A DNA stretch of 64,000 nucleotides, taken from assembly GCA_030148005.1 (NCBI GenBank), contig JASBUI010000019.1, positions 124,001 to 188,000 of the forward strand, in the 5' to 3' direction. This stretch comes from Paracoccaceae bacterium. GTDB taxonomy: Bacteria > Pseudomonadota > Alphaproteobacteria > Rhodobacterales > Rhodobacteraceae. The translations under genes and the position numbers were made by a program. Shown piece by piece: positions 18,492 through 28,959 of this stretch. Positions within the stretch are counted from its first letter, which is position 1; each line of letters starts with the position of its first letter. The notes beneath the pieces are model-generated. The model was not told where the DNA came from and ran no database searches. It saw only the letters and a list, made by a program, of their open reading frames with translations.

Positions 18492-18980
18492 CTATCTCTC
18501 AGAACAGGGCCAAAGTGCGACGCTTTGGTCAAACCCGGGGTGGCGTATGACGTCGCCGGGCTTGATCCCAAGCTTACGAGCCAGCCCGCCGTTGATTTCC
18601 AGAACCGCCAGAATGCCAGAGCCGCCCATTATAGGTGTCAGGTCGCCGGGCACCGTGTTCTCGTGGATCTTTTCGACCCGCCCTTCAGGAGAGATGAACA
18701 GCATGTCGAGCGGGATAAGTGTGTTCTTCATCCAGAAGGATACGGATTGCGGACGCTCAAAGTAGAACAGCATGCCCGCGCTTGATGCCATCTTTTCGCG
18801 GAACATCAGCCCCTTTGCCCGCTCGGCCGCGTCATCGGCGATCTCTACTGAAAAACGCACCGTGCCATTAGCCGTGCGAATCTGCGCCTGATCTTCGATG
18901 CAGTTTGCAGAAACGTCGGCAAGTGCGGGGCTGGCAAGCAAGAGGCCGGCAAGGCATCCAAGAAATGCCCTTCGGATCAT
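18492..18980 (-). CDS. DUF192 family secreted protein
   Basis: MIRRAFLGCLAGLLLASPALA signal; VEIADDAAERAKGLMFREKMASSAGMLF...VSFWMKNTLIPLDMLFIS; true start 18980 inside the longer tracked ORF. Confidence 0.9.
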   Translation of the reverse strand: MIRRAFLGCLAGLLLASPALADVSANCIEDQAQIRTANGTVRFSVEIADDAAERAKGLMFREKMASSAGMLFYFERPQSVSFWMKNTLIPLDMLFISPEGRVEKIHENTVPGDLTPIMGGSGILAVLEINGGLARKLGIKPGDVIRHPGFDQSVALWPCSER

Positions 18981-19579
18981 TCCTGCGCCTTGTTGGCAAA
19001 TTCCCATGACATCACAGTTGTAGCCATCCGGCCGCGTTTGCCTTGCGTGGTGCGCAGACAGATCGCTTCGCCCGGCTGCAGATCGGCCAGCCCGGAACGG
19101 CGCAGGACCTCTACATGTATAAAGACGTCTTCGGGATGGCCGAAGATATTGGCAAAGCCAAAGCCCTTGGTCTTGTCGAACCATTTCACCCTTGCAGGCA
19201 AAAGCGGTTCTGACGCCAGTTCTTCGGGCGAAATGCCGTCGATATCTTCCAGCTCTACCGGAACGATTTCGGGTGGCTCAATTCGCAGCACCTCAGTGGC
19301 CTGCATACCGCGTTCGGTTTCCTGAACGCTCAACTCAATTCCGGATGCATCCGCTATAGAGCTTTGGCCGAAATTCCGCAGCACATTTGCATGCAGCAGA
19401 ATGTCCGGGCCGCCCTCGTCTGCGACTACAAAACCGAACCCTTTGGTAGGGTCGAACCATTTTACGTGGCCTACTACGCGCCGATCCATAAACTCTTGCT
19501 TTCTCGCCATCCACAACGCGCACTGCGCGCTTAATTCCGCCCCCATCAATGTTTGTCCTAAATTTTGATCCGGTTGCAA
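18977..19579 (-). CDS. Double cold-shock-domain protein (start may be internal, MDRRVVGHVKWF)
   Basis: Two CSDs: GHVKWFDPTKGFGFVVADEGGPDILLHANVL and ARVKWFDKTKGFGFANIFGHPEDVFIHVEVL; ATGA overlap with DUF192 gene. Confidence 0.93.
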   Translation of the reverse strand: MQPDQNLGQTLMGAELSAQCALWMARKQEFMDRRVVGHVKWFDPTKGFGFVVADEGGPDILLHANVLRNFGQSSIADASGIELSVQETERGMQATEVLRIEPPEIVPVELEDIDGISPEELASEPLLPARVKWFDKTKGFGFANIFGHPEDVFIHVEVLRRSGLADLQPGEAICLRTTQGKRGRMATTVMSWEFANKAQE

Positions 19580-19627
19580 CCGTAAATATAGGCAAAAATC
19601 CGGAATGTCATTCGCGAAGCGCGAAAA

Positions 19628-20230
19628 TTAAGGATATAACCTTTTGATACTCCAATCGTTTTCGGATCCTGTTCTTGACCAGCGAAAGCGGTCATGAAGC
19701 CGAAACTCGCCGTCAGACCAGAACTCAATTTCAATCGGTGAAAGGCGATACCCACCCCAATGGGCCGGGCGCGGCGGGTTGTCACCCAGTTGTTGCGAGA
19801 GGTTCTTAACTTCGTCGGTCAAAACCTGCCGCGAGGAAAGCGGACGGGACTGTTGCGATGCATGGGCGCCTATTCTGCTTTGCAGGGCGCGGGACGCAAA
19901 ATAGGCATCTGCCTTTGGGCCGTCCTCACGTGTCAGGGTCCCTCTTACCCGAACCTGCCGGCGCAGCGACTTCCAGTGCATCACAAGCGCACCCTTGGCG
20001 TTTTCTTCAATCTCCTGAGCCTTCTGGCTGGTGTAGTTCGTGTAAAAGACAAAGGCGTCGTCTTCGATGTCTTTCAACAGCAGGATACGCACGTTTGGCA
20101 TCCCGTCGCGGCCCGCAGTGGCAAATGCCATCGCATTCGGATCATTGGGTTCTGTTCTGGTCGCCTCTTGCAGCCAATCGCGCGCGATCTGAAAGGGATC
20201 ATCGCCTGCAAAAATACCTGTACGGTCCAT
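19628..20230 (-). CDS. pdxH: Pyridoxamine 5'-phosphate oxidase
   Basis: [32 protein letters not shown]...[12 protein letters not shown]-terminal [11 protein letters not shown]. Confidence 0.95.
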   Translation of the reverse strand: MDRTGIFAGDDPFQIARDWLQEATRTEPNDPNAMAFATAGRDGMPNVRILLLKDIEDDAFVFYTNYTSQKAQEIEENAKGALVMHWKSLRRQVRVRGTLTREDGPKADAYFASRALQSRIGAHASQQSRPLSSRQVLTDEVKNLSQQLGDNPPRPAHWGGYRLSPIEIEFWSDGEFRLHDRFRWSRTGSENDWSIKRLYP

Positions 20231-20370
20231 GGGGGCCTCCGCTATCGAAATGTTCCGGGATGATCCCCGCCTGGAAATGATCCAATTGTCCGGCGATGTC
20301 GTAGCGCCCTTGATGGGGCCCGGGGGATCGCCTAAACGTCGGGGACAGTTTCACTTCGGTTGGGGGGCAG

Positions 20371-21177
20371 ATGTCAACACAGCTCATGAGCGGTAAACGA
20401 GGCCTGATCATGGGTCTTGCCAATGACAAATCAATCGCGTGGGGGATTGCCAAGGCCCTTGCCGACCAAGGCGCGGAACTTGCGTTCTCTTATCAGGGCG
20501 ATGCACTGAAAAAGCGGGTCGACCCGCTGGCCGCTTCTGTCGGCTCGGATATCGTGCTGCCTTGCGATGTGGGCGATGAGGCTTCGATCGACGCGCTTTT
20601 TGCCGCCCTGCAAGAGCGGTGGGGCACGCTGGACTTTATCGTTCATGCCATCGGCTTTTCGGACAAGTCCGAGCTTCGGGGCCGCTATGTCGACACCAGC
20701 CGCGCGAACTTTCAGATGTCTATGGACATCTCGGTCTACTCTTTCACCGCCGTGGTTCAGCGCGCCGAGAAGATGATGAACAAAGGCGGCTCTTGCCTGA
20801 CGCTCACCTACTACGGCGCCGAAAAGGTCATGCCGCACTATAACGTCATGGGCGTGGCCAAGGCCGCGCTTGAGGCAAGCGTGCGCTATCTGGCAGAAGA
20901 TCTGGGCAAGGATGGCATTCGCGTCAACGCAATCAGCGCCGGTACGATCAAGACGCTGGCCGCCAGCGGCATCGGTGATTTTCGCTATATCATGAAGTGG
21001 AATGAATATAACTCGCCCCTGCGCCGGACGGTGACACAGGAAGAGGTCGGTAAATCGGCGCTTTATCTTCTGTCGGATCTGGGATCGGCAGTGACCGGAG
21101 AGGTTCTTCACGTCGATGCCGGCTATCACGTGGTTGGAATGAAAGCGGTCGACGCACCCGATATTACAAAGGACTAG
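20371..21177 (+). CDS. fabI: Enoyl-[acyl-carrier-protein] reductase (NADH)
   Basis: GKRGLIMGLANDKSIAWGIAKALADQGAELAFSYQG; LTYYGAEKVMPHYNVMGVAKAALE. Confidence 0.96.
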   Translation: MSTQLMSGKRGLIMGLANDKSIAWGIAKALADQGAELAFSYQGDALKKRVDPLAASVGSDIVLPCDVGDEASIDALFAALQERWGTLDFIVHAIGFSDKSELRGRYVDTSRANFQMSMDISVYSFTAVVQRAEKMMNKGGSCLTLTYYGAEKVMPHYNVMGVAKAALEASVRYLAEDLGKDGIRVNAISAGTIKTLAASGIGDFRYIMKWNEYNSPLRRTVTQEEVGKSALYLLSDLGSAVTGEVLHVDAGYHVVGMKAVDAPDITKD

Positions 21178-21180
21178 GGC

Positions 21181-21684
21181 ATGACGGATCGTTTGCCGCA
21201 CGAAAAAGGATTTCACGTCAGTTGGGACCAGATGCACCGCGATGCGCGGGCGCTGGCATGGCGTCTGGATGGCAAGGGCCCCGATGACGGGGCGTGGAAG
21301 GCCGTTGTGGCCATCACGCGTGGCGGTATGGCCCCTGCGATGATCGTCGCAAGAGAGCTGGATATCCGCACTGTCGATACGATCAGCGTCAAAAGCTATG
21401 ATCACCAGAACCAGGCTCAGGCGCGGGTTCTGAAATCGCCTGACGCTGAAATGATGGGTGACGGCACCGGTATTCTGGTGGTCGATGACCTTGTCGATAG
21501 TGGCAAGACATTGGAACTGGTGCGCGCGCTATATCCCAATGCGCATTTCGCGACCGTCTACGCCAAGCCAAAGGGTGAGCCGCAGGTTGATACCTTCATC
21601 ACCGGCGTAAGCCAGGACACCTGGATCTTCTTTCCCTGGGACATGGCCCTGCAATATGTCGAGCCCTATCGCGGCACAGACTGA
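21181..21684 (+). CDS. gpt: Xanthine phosphoribosyltransferase
   Basis: PRTase motif [40 protein letters not shown]. Confidence 0.92.
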   Translation: MTDRLPHEKGFHVSWDQMHRDARALAWRLDGKGPDDGAWKAVVAITRGGMAPAMIVARELDIRTVDTISVKSYDHQNQAQARVLKSPDAEMMGDGTGILVVDDLVDSGKTLELVRALYPNAHFATVYAKPKGEPQVDTFITGVSQDTWIFFPWDMALQYVEPYRGTD

Positions 21685-21685
21685 T

Positions 21686-22204
21686 ATGGCGCAGGGCGTG
21701 CCCGAGCCGCAAAGGGCCGCCTCTTCGGGCGGCTGGCTGCACAATTCCTACCTTGCCTCTGTTCTGTTCAAGCTTGGTCTGGGTATTGCGCAGATGCTTG
21801 CGGCCGCCGGGCTTGCCGCCACGTCGAAAAGTCAGCTTATCTGGCTGGTGGCGGAACTGACTGCCGGAGAGACACAGCAAGATCCATCGGACCCGCTTGC
21901 GCTTTGGCTTTTGGCGGCCGCGCAGGGTTTCTCGATCGAGGCGCATACATTCTATGTTATCTACTTTGCTGGTCACGGGCTTTTAAACATCGCGATCGCG
22001 CTGGCGCTGCTTGCACGGCTTCGCTGGTCCTATGTTGTGTCGATTATCGTTCTGGCGGGTTTTGTCGGCTATCAGGTCTACCGCTTCTTCCTGACCGGCT
22101 CGCCCATGATGATCGTGCTTTCCGCCTTTGATCTGATCATCATCGCCCTCGTCTGGCGCGAATATCTGCAAGAGCGGCGCAAGCGCGGCGCGCGCGGGCA
22201 TTGA
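21686..22204 (+). CDS. DUF2127-like membrane protein
   Basis: Multi-TM; HGLLNIAIALALLARLRWSY...VGYQVYRFFLTGS; ATG at 21686 just after gpt stop. Confidence 0.7.
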   Translation: MAQGVPEPQRAASSGGWLHNSYLASVLFKLGLGIAQMLAAAGLAATSKSQLIWLVAELTAGETQQDPSDPLALWLLAAAQGFSIEAHTFYVIYFAGHGLLNIAIALALLARLRWSYVVSIIVLAGFVGYQVYRFFLTGSPMMIVLSAFDLIIIALVWREYLQERRKRGARGH

Positions 22205-22220
22205 AAAAGGCTGACCGAAC

Positions 22221-23411
22221 ATGACCAGACCACCGCATCCGCTGAACCCGTCGATGGGCGCAACCGAACGCCCGCCCGTGATGGAGGCGCGGCGCTGGAT
22301 CGCCGAGGCGCATTTCCCGCCCGAGCGGCCCCTTTTGAACGTCAGTCAGGCCGCGCCGGTGGACCCGCCACCTGAAAACATGCGCCGGGCCATCGCCGAT
22401 ATCGTGATCAATGACCCCGAGGCGCATCTTTACGGGCCGGTTCTGGGCCTGCCCGAGCTGCGCGCCGAAGTTGCCGCGCGCTGGTCGCAGTCCTATGGCG
22501 CACAGATCGGGCCGGAAAATGTTGCGATCACCTCTGGCTGCAATCAGGCGTTTTCCGCCGTGATGGCAAGCCTTGCGGGCGCGGGCGATGAGGTGATCCT
22601 GCCAAGCCCTTGGTACTTCAATCACAAGATGTGGCTGGATATGGCCGGCGTCACCACCCTGCCCCTGCAATGCGGCCCCGGCCTTGTTCCGCGCGCCGAA
22701 GATGCAAAGGCGCTGATCACGCCGCGCACCAAGGCGATCGTTCTGGTGACCCCCAATAATCCGACGGGCGCGGAGTATCCTGCAGAGACGCTTGATGCGT
22801 TCTTTGCCTTGGCCAAGGCGCATGGGCTGGCGCTTATCGTCGATGAAACCTACCGCGAGTTTGACAGCCGCTCCGGCGCGCCGCACCGTCTTTTCGGCAA
22901 TGCCGACTGGGACCAAGCTCTGGTTCATCTTTATTCTTTTTCAAAGGCTTACCGCCTGACTGGCCACCGCGTTGGTGCGGCCGTTGCCAGCCCCCAGCGT
23001 CTGGACGAGATAGAAAAGTTTCTTGATACGGTCGCAATCTGTCCCAACCAGATCGGCCAGCGGGCCGCCCTTTGGGGGATGCGAAACCTTGGCAACTGGC
23101 TTGCCGGTGAGCGGGCCGAGATTCTGGACCGCCGCGCCGCGATCGAAGAAGGTTTCGGGCAACTGAAAGGCTGGACGCTTTTGGGATGCGGCGCCTATTT
23201 TGCCTATGTGCAACACCCCTTTGACGAAGACGCCGATGTTCTGGCCCAAAGGCTTGTCAAAGATGCCGGGGTTTTGTGCCTTCCCGGAACGATGTTCACC
23301 CCCGATGGCGACCCCGCTGGCAAGCGCCAGCTTCGCATTGCATTTGCCAATGTGGACCGGGCCGGGATCGGTCAGCTCTTTGACCGTCTCGCGGCTGTGA
23401 AAAACAACTAG
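22221..23411 (+). CDS. PLP-dependent class I/II aminotransferase
   Basis: NPTGAEYPAETL, LYSFSKAYRLTGHRVG PLP-lysine motif. Confidence 0.93.
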   Translation: MTRPPHPLNPSMGATERPPVMEARRWIAEAHFPPERPLLNVSQAAPVDPPPENMRRAIADIVINDPEAHLYGPVLGLPELRAEVAARWSQSYGAQIGPENVAITSGCNQAFSAVMASLAGAGDEVILPSPWYFNHKMWLDMAGVTTLPLQCGPGLVPRAEDAKALITPRTKAIVLVTPNNPTGAEYPAETLDAFFALAKAHGLALIVDETYREFDSRSGAPHRLFGNADWDQALVHLYSFSKAYRLTGHRVGAAVASPQRLDEIEKFLDTVAICPNQIGQRAALWGMRNLGNWLAGERAEILDRRAAIEEGFGQLKGWTLLGCGAYFAYVQHPFDEDADVLAQRLVKDAGVLCLPGTMFTPDGDPAGKRQLRIAFANVDRAGIGQLFDRLAAVKNN

Positions 23412-23480
23412 CCCGGCGGCACTTGCCCCCCTCCCTGCAACCGCCTATTGATCGGCTCGTCATATTTTCGGAGGGCTTCC

Positions 23481-25331
23481 ATGGCAGGCGCATCTAAGGG
23501 CAAGGCATCGCGGGCGATCGTATGGGTCATTCTTGGCCTGTTAATCGTCGGACTTGCCGGTTTCGGCACAGCCAACTTTGGTGGCAGCACGCAAAGCGTG
23601 GCCTCGGTCGGCGAGCAGGATATCACCGTCGACGAATACGCCCGCGCGCTTCAGGAAGAGCTTAACGCCTTTCAGGCCCAGACCGGGCAAAGCATTCAGC
23701 TAAGTCAGGGCACCGCCTTTGGGCTTGATCAGGCCGTACTGCGCCGCCTTTTGGGCCGGGCCGCTCTTGATAATGAAGCGCGGCGCGTTGGCGTGTCGAT
23801 CGGTGATGAGCGGGTGCGCGATCAGGTTCTGCAGGTTCAGGCCTTTCAAGGCCCCGATGGCACCTTTGACCGCGAGGCTTATCGCTATGCGCTGGAACGC
23901 TCCAACCTCAACGAAGCCACGTTTGAGGATCAGATGCGTCAGGACACCGCCCGCACGATCCTGCAAAGCGCGGTCGTAGGCGGCATTGTAGCCCCGGGCA
24001 CTTTCACCCGCTCGCTTCTGTCCTACATCAAAGAGGCACGCAGCTTTACATGGGCCGAACTGACGCCTTCTGATCTGGTAACCGGCGCGCCTGTGCCGAC
24101 CGATGCCCAGCTTGAAGAATACTACAAGGCGAACGAAGCTGACTTCACGCTGCCAGAGACGCGCGCGATCTCTTATGTGTGGATGACGCCCGAGATGATC
24201 GTCGATCAGGTCAAGATCGACGACGAAACGCTTAAAGCTGCGTATCAGGACCGGATTTCCGAGTTCAGCCAGCCAGAGCGCCGCTTGGTCGAACGTCTTG
24301 TGTTTGCCACCGAGGAAGAGGCCGCTGCCGCCGTGGCGCGGATCAACAGCGGTGAGATCACTTTTGACAAGCTGGTCGAAGAGCGCGGGCTGACCCTTTC
24401 GGATGCCGATCTTGGCGATGTGACGGTCGAGGATCTTGGCGATGCGGGCGCTGCCGTCTTTGCGCTGAAGGATCCGGGCGTAGCCGGTCCCCTGCCCTCT
24501 GCCCTTGGTCCGGCGATCTTTCGCATGAACGCGATTCTGCCCGCTGAGAACACGACCTTCGAAGAGGCACGCCAACAGCTTTTCGACGAGATCGCGGGCG
24601 AAAGAGCGCGCCGCCAGATTTCGGATGAGATCACGGCGGTCGATGACCTTCTGGCGGGCGGCGCCACTCTGGAAGAGGTTGCCAACGAAACCCCGATGGT
24701 TTTCGAGACGATCAAGTGGACGCCTGATTCAGATGGCGGGATCGCGGGCTATCAAGAGTTCAAAGATGCAGCCGCAGCGGCAAAATCCGATGACTTTCCC
24801 ACTATAGTCGAGCTTAGCGATGGCGGAATTTTTGCCCTGCGCCTTGATGAAATCATTGCCCCCAAACTACAACCGCTTGCCGATGTGCGCGGCGAGGTGA
24901 TCGCGGGCTGGGACCGTGCAGAGACCACAAAGCGCCTTGTCGAACTGGCGAACTCGCTGGTTCCGACGGTCAGTCAGGGCACGGATATGGCCGCTTTGGG
25001 CCTTACCGCGACGGTCGAAGACGGCCAGACGCGCGATGCCTTTATCGAAGGGACGCCGCCAAGCTTCATGAGCCAGATCTTTGAGATGGCCAAGGGTGAT
25101 GTGCGGGTGATCGAGGGCGACGAAAGCGCCTTTGTCGTGCGCCTTGATGACATCGTTCCTGCCGATCTGGGCGATCCTGAAACCGCTTCGGTGAACACGG
25201 CTCTGGAAAACCAGACGGCTCAGTCGCTGGCCCAGGACATCTTCGATGCCTTCACCCGCACGGTTCAGACAAGCGCGGGGATCTCGGTCAACCAGGCGGC
25301 GATCAACGCCGTTCACGCCCAGTTCCCTTAA
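23481..25331 (+). CDS. PpiD-like SurA_N/peptidyl-prolyl isomerase, inner-membrane anchored
   Basis: Single N-terminal TM (AIVWVILGLLIVGLAGFGTANFGG); VASVGEQDITVDEYARALQEELNAFQ PpiD/SurA N-region. Confidence 0.85.
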   Translation: MAGASKGKASRAIVWVILGLLIVGLAGFGTANFGGSTQSVASVGEQDITVDEYARALQEELNAFQAQTGQSIQLSQGTAFGLDQAVLRRLLGRAALDNEARRVGVSIGDERVRDQVLQVQAFQGPDGTFDREAYRYALERSNLNEATFEDQMRQDTARTILQSAVVGGIVAPGTFTRSLLSYIKEARSFTWAELTPSDLVTGAPVPTDAQLEEYYKANEADFTLPETRAISYVWMTPEMIVDQVKIDDETLKAAYQDRISEFSQPERRLVERLVFATEEEAAAAVARINSGEITFDKLVEERGLTLSDADLGDVTVEDLGDAGAAVFALKDPGVAGPLPSALGPAIFRMNAILPAENTTFEEARQQLFDEIAGERARRQISDEITAVDDLLAGGATLEEVANETPMVFETIKWTPDSDGGIAGYQEFKDAAAAAKSDDFPTIVELSDGGIFALRLDEIIAPKLQPLADVRGEVIAGWDRAETTKRLVELANSLVPTVSQGTDMAALGLTATVEDGQTRDAFIEGTPPSFMSQIFEMAKGDVRVIEGDESAFVVRLDDIVPADLGDPETASVNTALENQTAQSLAQDIFDAFTRTVQTSAGISVNQAAINAVHAQFP

Positions 25332-25335
25332 GCCT

Positions 25336-26847
25336 ATGGAACTTACGCCCAGTTTCGAGGTCTTTGAAAAGGGCCATGCCGAAGGCAAGAACCAAGTCGT
25401 CTATACGCGGCTGGCGGCCGATCTGGACACGCCTGTTTCGCTGATGCTCAAGCTGGGCGGCGCTGCGCGCGACGCTTTCATGCTGGAATCGGTCACCGGC
25501 GGCGAGGTTCGTGGCCGGTATTCGATCATCGGGATGAAACCCGACCTGATCTGGGATTGCCGCGGCGATGTCAGCCGCGTGAACCGGCAGGCCCGGTTTG
25601 ACCCCGACGGGTTTGAGCCGATGAAGGGCTCTCCGCTTGATACGCTGCGCCAGATCATTGCCGAAAGCCGGATAGAGCTGCCTGATGACCTGCCCGCTTC
25701 GGCTGCGGGCCTTTTCGGCTATCTTGGCTATGACATGATCCGTCTTGTCGAACATCTGCCCGATGTTAACCCCGATCCGCTGGGCCTTCCTGATGCCATC
25801 ATGTTGCGCCCTTCGGTGGTTGCGGTTCTGGACGGCGTCAAGGGTGAGGTGACGGTCGTCTCACCTGTCTGGGCCGACCACGGCCTGTCCGCGCGCGCCG
25901 CCTATGCGCAGGCGGCCGAAAGGGTGATGGATGCCGTGCGCGATCTTGACCGGTCCCTGCCCGGAGAGACGCGCGATCTGGGTCAGGCCGCGGTCGAGGA
26001 TGAGCCGGTTTCGAACTTTACCAAAAAGGCCTATCTGGCAGCCGTCGAGAAGGCCAAGGAATACATTCGCGCAGGCGACATCTTTCAGGTGGTTCCGGCA
26101 CAGCGCTGGCGCCAGAAGTTCACGTTGCCGCCCTTTGCGCTCTACCGCTCTTTGCGGCGCACGAACCCTTCGCCTTTCATGTTCTACTTCAATTTCGGCG
26201 GCTTTCAGGTCATCGGCGCCAGCCCCGAGATCCTTGTGCGCGTCTTTGACGGTCAGGTCACGATCCGCCCGATCGCAGGCACGCGCCCGCGCGGCGCCAC
26301 GCCTGACGAGGACCGCGCGCTTGAGGCCGATCTTCTTTCTGACCAGAAAGAGCTGGCCGAGCATCTGATGCTTCTCGATCTGGGCCGCAACGATACCGGG
26401 CGCGTGTCCAAGATCGGCACCGTCCGCCCGACCGAAAAGTTCATCATTGAACGCTACAGCCACGTGATGCACATCGTATCGAACGTCGTGGGTGAGCTGT
26501 CGGATGATCATGACGCTCTGTCCGCGCTTCTGGCGGGGCTTCCTGCCGGCACGGTGTCAGGCGCCCCCAAAGTGCGCGCTATGCAGATCATTGATGAGCT
26601 TGAGCCAGAGAAACGCGGCGTCTATGGCGGCGGCGTGGGTTACTTTGCGGCCAATGGCGACATGGATATGTGCATCGCCCTGCGCACGGCGGTTCTGAAG
26701 GATCAGACCCTCTACATGCAGGCAGGCGGCGGCGTCGTTTACGACAGCGACCCCGAGGCCGAGTACCAAGAGACGGTCAACAAGGCCAAGGCGATCCGGA
26801 TGGCGGCGCGCGATGCGGGCCGTTTTTCGGGCGGATCGAACGGCTGA
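25336..26847 (+). CDS. trpE: Anthranilate synthase component I
   Basis: GDIFQVVPAQRW, SPEILVRVFDGQVTIRPIAGTRPRG, GTVSGAPKVRAMQIIDELEPEKRGVYGGGVGYF. Confidence 0.96.
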   Translation: MELTPSFEVFEKGHAEGKNQVVYTRLAADLDTPVSLMLKLGGAARDAFMLESVTGGEVRGRYSIIGMKPDLIWDCRGDVSRVNRQARFDPDGFEPMKGSPLDTLRQIIAESRIELPDDLPASAAGLFGYLGYDMIRLVEHLPDVNPDPLGLPDAIMLRPSVVAVLDGVKGEVTVVSPVWADHGLSARAAYAQAAERVMDAVRDLDRSLPGETRDLGQAAVEDEPVSNFTKKAYLAAVEKAKEYIRAGDIFQVVPAQRWRQKFTLPPFALYRSLRRTNPSPFMFYFNFGGFQVIGASPEILVRVFDGQVTIRPIAGTRPRGATPDEDRALEADLLSDQKELAEHLMLLDLGRNDTGRVSKIGTVRPTEKFIIERYSHVMHIVSNVVGELSDDHDALSALLAGLPAGTVSGAPKVRAMQIIDELEPEKRGVYGGGVGYFAANGDMDMCIALRTAVLKDQTLYMQAGGGVVYDSDPEAEYQETVNKAKAIRMAARDAGRFSGGSNG

Positions 26848-26869
26848 TGACGGCGGCGGGCGCTGCGGG

Positions 26870-28267
26870 CTAGTTCGGCGCCTTCAGAATAACCGATAGC
26901 GGCGCCAGTTCGATCGTCGTGGCGCGCCCCTGAACACCCCATTCAACCAATGTCTGCAAGGTTTCAGGCCGGGCATGGCCAACCACCAGAACACCCGCTT
27001 CCTGTCCGGCGCGAAAGGCCGCCTGATCAAGGAAACGCCGCATCACGGCAGAGTTTTCGCCATTTCCATCAAAGGTACGGAACACAAGCTTGGCCGGAAT
27101 GTCCTGCCGCTCGGCAATCTGCAGCGCGGTGTTAAGCCCGCGCGGATAGGTGACAAGGCCAAGGCCCCTGTCCTTCAGGATCGCCATCATCGCGCCGATA
27201 AGCGGGCGGTTGACCTGAAACCCGCTGTCTTGTGTGTCGAGCACGGCAACCGCCTCTGGCAGGCGCCGCTTGTAGACCTCAAATGACACTTCTGCATCCT
27301 GCGGCGTCATCTCCGCGGGCAGGTTGACCGCCATGGCAACTTCGAAACCGGCCTGCCGGTAAAGCTTCATCGCTTCGGCGGCATCGGGGGCTTCGGGATC
27401 GACCGCAAAGGTTGCGGCGAAAGGAAACTCTGCCAGCTGAGTCAGGCTGGGACGCGGGGTTACATCCAGCAGAAGGATGCCCATTTCGGGTTTGCCTTCG
27501 GGGTTGGAGTAAGGCGCGGCAAAGGCATCGATCGCCGGGATCGACTGAACCGGGGCCTCGGCAACCTCTTGTGACAAATCCCCGATCCGTGGAAGCCGGT
27601 CGGTCGTAACGCCCGATGGGGCGATCGTATCGGCCCCGGCTGAACTATCGGGTGCGGCGGGCGCGGCCGGAAGCGTCGGCGCGGGCGATGTGGCCACCGA
27701 TCCTTCGGCAAGCTTTGGCGGCTCGGGCGGGGCCTGCGGGGCGGTCGTGTCGCCCTTGGGCTGGGCGGGGGCCGGTGCAGGCGGGGCCGCAGCGGCCGGG
27801 GCGGAAGGGGCCACATCGGCACTTGGCGCCTCTGGCACAAGGGCCTGCGGGTTGGGCAGGACAGGCTCTTCGGCGCCAAGGGCAACCGCGCCGGGCGCAT
27901 CTGGGGCCGGCGGCGTTGCGGCCGGTGCCTGCGGCAGGTTCCCGGTCTGGGGCTGGGCCGCGGGGGCCGTATCGGTGCTGGGCGACGCCGGGGCCTCAAG
28001 CGTCGGCGCCGATACGCTTGGCGCGGCGGTCGCCGTGACATCCTGATCGGTCGAGGGAATGGTGGCGGCGCCTTCGGGCGCATCACGGTTGAAACTGGAA
28101 CCGGCGGGCACGACAACTTCGCTGGCCTTGTTCGGCATCACCCTGCCAGCATTGCTTTCAAGGATTGAAACCACCGCGACAACGGCAACCGAGAATACCG
28201 ATCCCCAGATGATTCCTGAAAGAAATCCGCGCAACATGGAGGTCACCCCCTCTTTTTTCCTGCTCAC
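26870..28267 (-). CDS. Divergent polysaccharide deacetylase family protein with long Pro/Ala-rich linker
   Basis: N-terminal TM, low-complexity APAAPAPAP region, C-terminal [33 protein letters not shown]... deacetylase-like domain; start may be 28237. Confidence 0.8.
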   Translation of the reverse strand: MSRKKEGVTSMLRGFLSGIIWGSVFSVAVVAVVSILESNAGRVMPNKASEVVVPAGSSFNRDAPEGAATIPSTDQDVTATAAPSVSAPTLEAPASPSTDTAPAAQPQTGNLPQAPAATPPAPDAPGAVALGAEEPVLPNPQALVPEAPSADVAPSAPAAAAPPAPAPAQPKGDTTAPQAPPEPPKLAEGSVATSPAPTLPAAPAAPDSSAGADTIAPSGVTTDRLPRIGDLSQEVAEAPVQSIPAIDAFAAPYSNPEGKPEMGILLLDVTPRPSLTQLAEFPFAATFAVDPEAPDAAEAMKLYRQAGFEVAMAVNLPAEMTPQDAEVSFEVYKRRLPEAVAVLDTQDSGFQVNRPLIGAMMAILKDRGLGLVTYPRGLNTALQIAERQDIPAKLVFRTFDGNGENSAVMRRFLDQAAFRAGQEAGVLVVGHARPETLQTLVEWGVQGRATTIELAPLSVILKAPN

Positions 28268-28365
28268 CTGCGACCCGTCAGACCTTGACCGCGGGGCGCT
28301 GCTCGTCTCATGTATACCGCGATCCGGAGGCGTCTCACACCCCTCCTTCTCATACGGGTGCGGAA

Positions 28366-28959
28366 ATGCTGCTTTTGATCGATAACTACGACAGTTTCAC
28401 ATACAACCTTGTTCATTATCTGGGCGAATTGGGCGCTGATGTTGCGGTTCGGCGCAACGATGCGCTGAACGTGCAAGAAGCAATGGGCATGAATCCCGAG
28501 GCGATCCTCTTGTCGCCGGGGCCTTGCGATCCTTCGCAGGCGGGAATTTGCCTTGCCCTGACGCAGGCAGCGGCGGAAACGCGCACACCGCTTTTGGGCG
28601 TCTGCCTTGGTCATCAGACCATTGGCGAAGCTTTCGGCGGCAAGGTGGTGCGTTGCCATGAGATCGTCCATGGCAAGATGGGCAGCATCCAGCACAAGGG
28701 CAAAGGCGTCTTTGACGGGCTGCCCTCGCCATTTCAGGCCACGCGCTACCACTCGCTGGTGGTCGAGCGCGAATCGCTGCCCGAGGCGCTTGAGATCACG
28801 GCAGAGCTTGAGGATGGCACGATCATGGGACTTGCCCACAAAGAGCTGCCGATCGAAGGCGTTCAGTTTCACCCCGAAAGCATCGCCTCGGAACATGGGC
28901 ACAAGATGTTGGCGAACTTTCTTACCCGCGCTGCGGTCAAGTTGAAGGTGCCGGCATGA
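28366..28959 (+). CDS. trpG: Anthranilate synthase component II (glutamine amidotransferase)
   Basis: [55 protein letters not shown]. Confidence 0.96.
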   Translation: MLLLIDNYDSFTYNLVHYLGELGADVAVRRNDALNVQEAMGMNPEAILLSPGPCDPSQAGICLALTQAAAETRTPLLGVCLGHQTIGEAFGGKVVRCHEIVHGKMGSIQHKGKGVFDGLPSPFQATRYHSLVVERESLPEALEITAELEDGTIMGLAHKELPIEGVQFHPESIASEHGHKMLANFLTRAAVKLKVPA

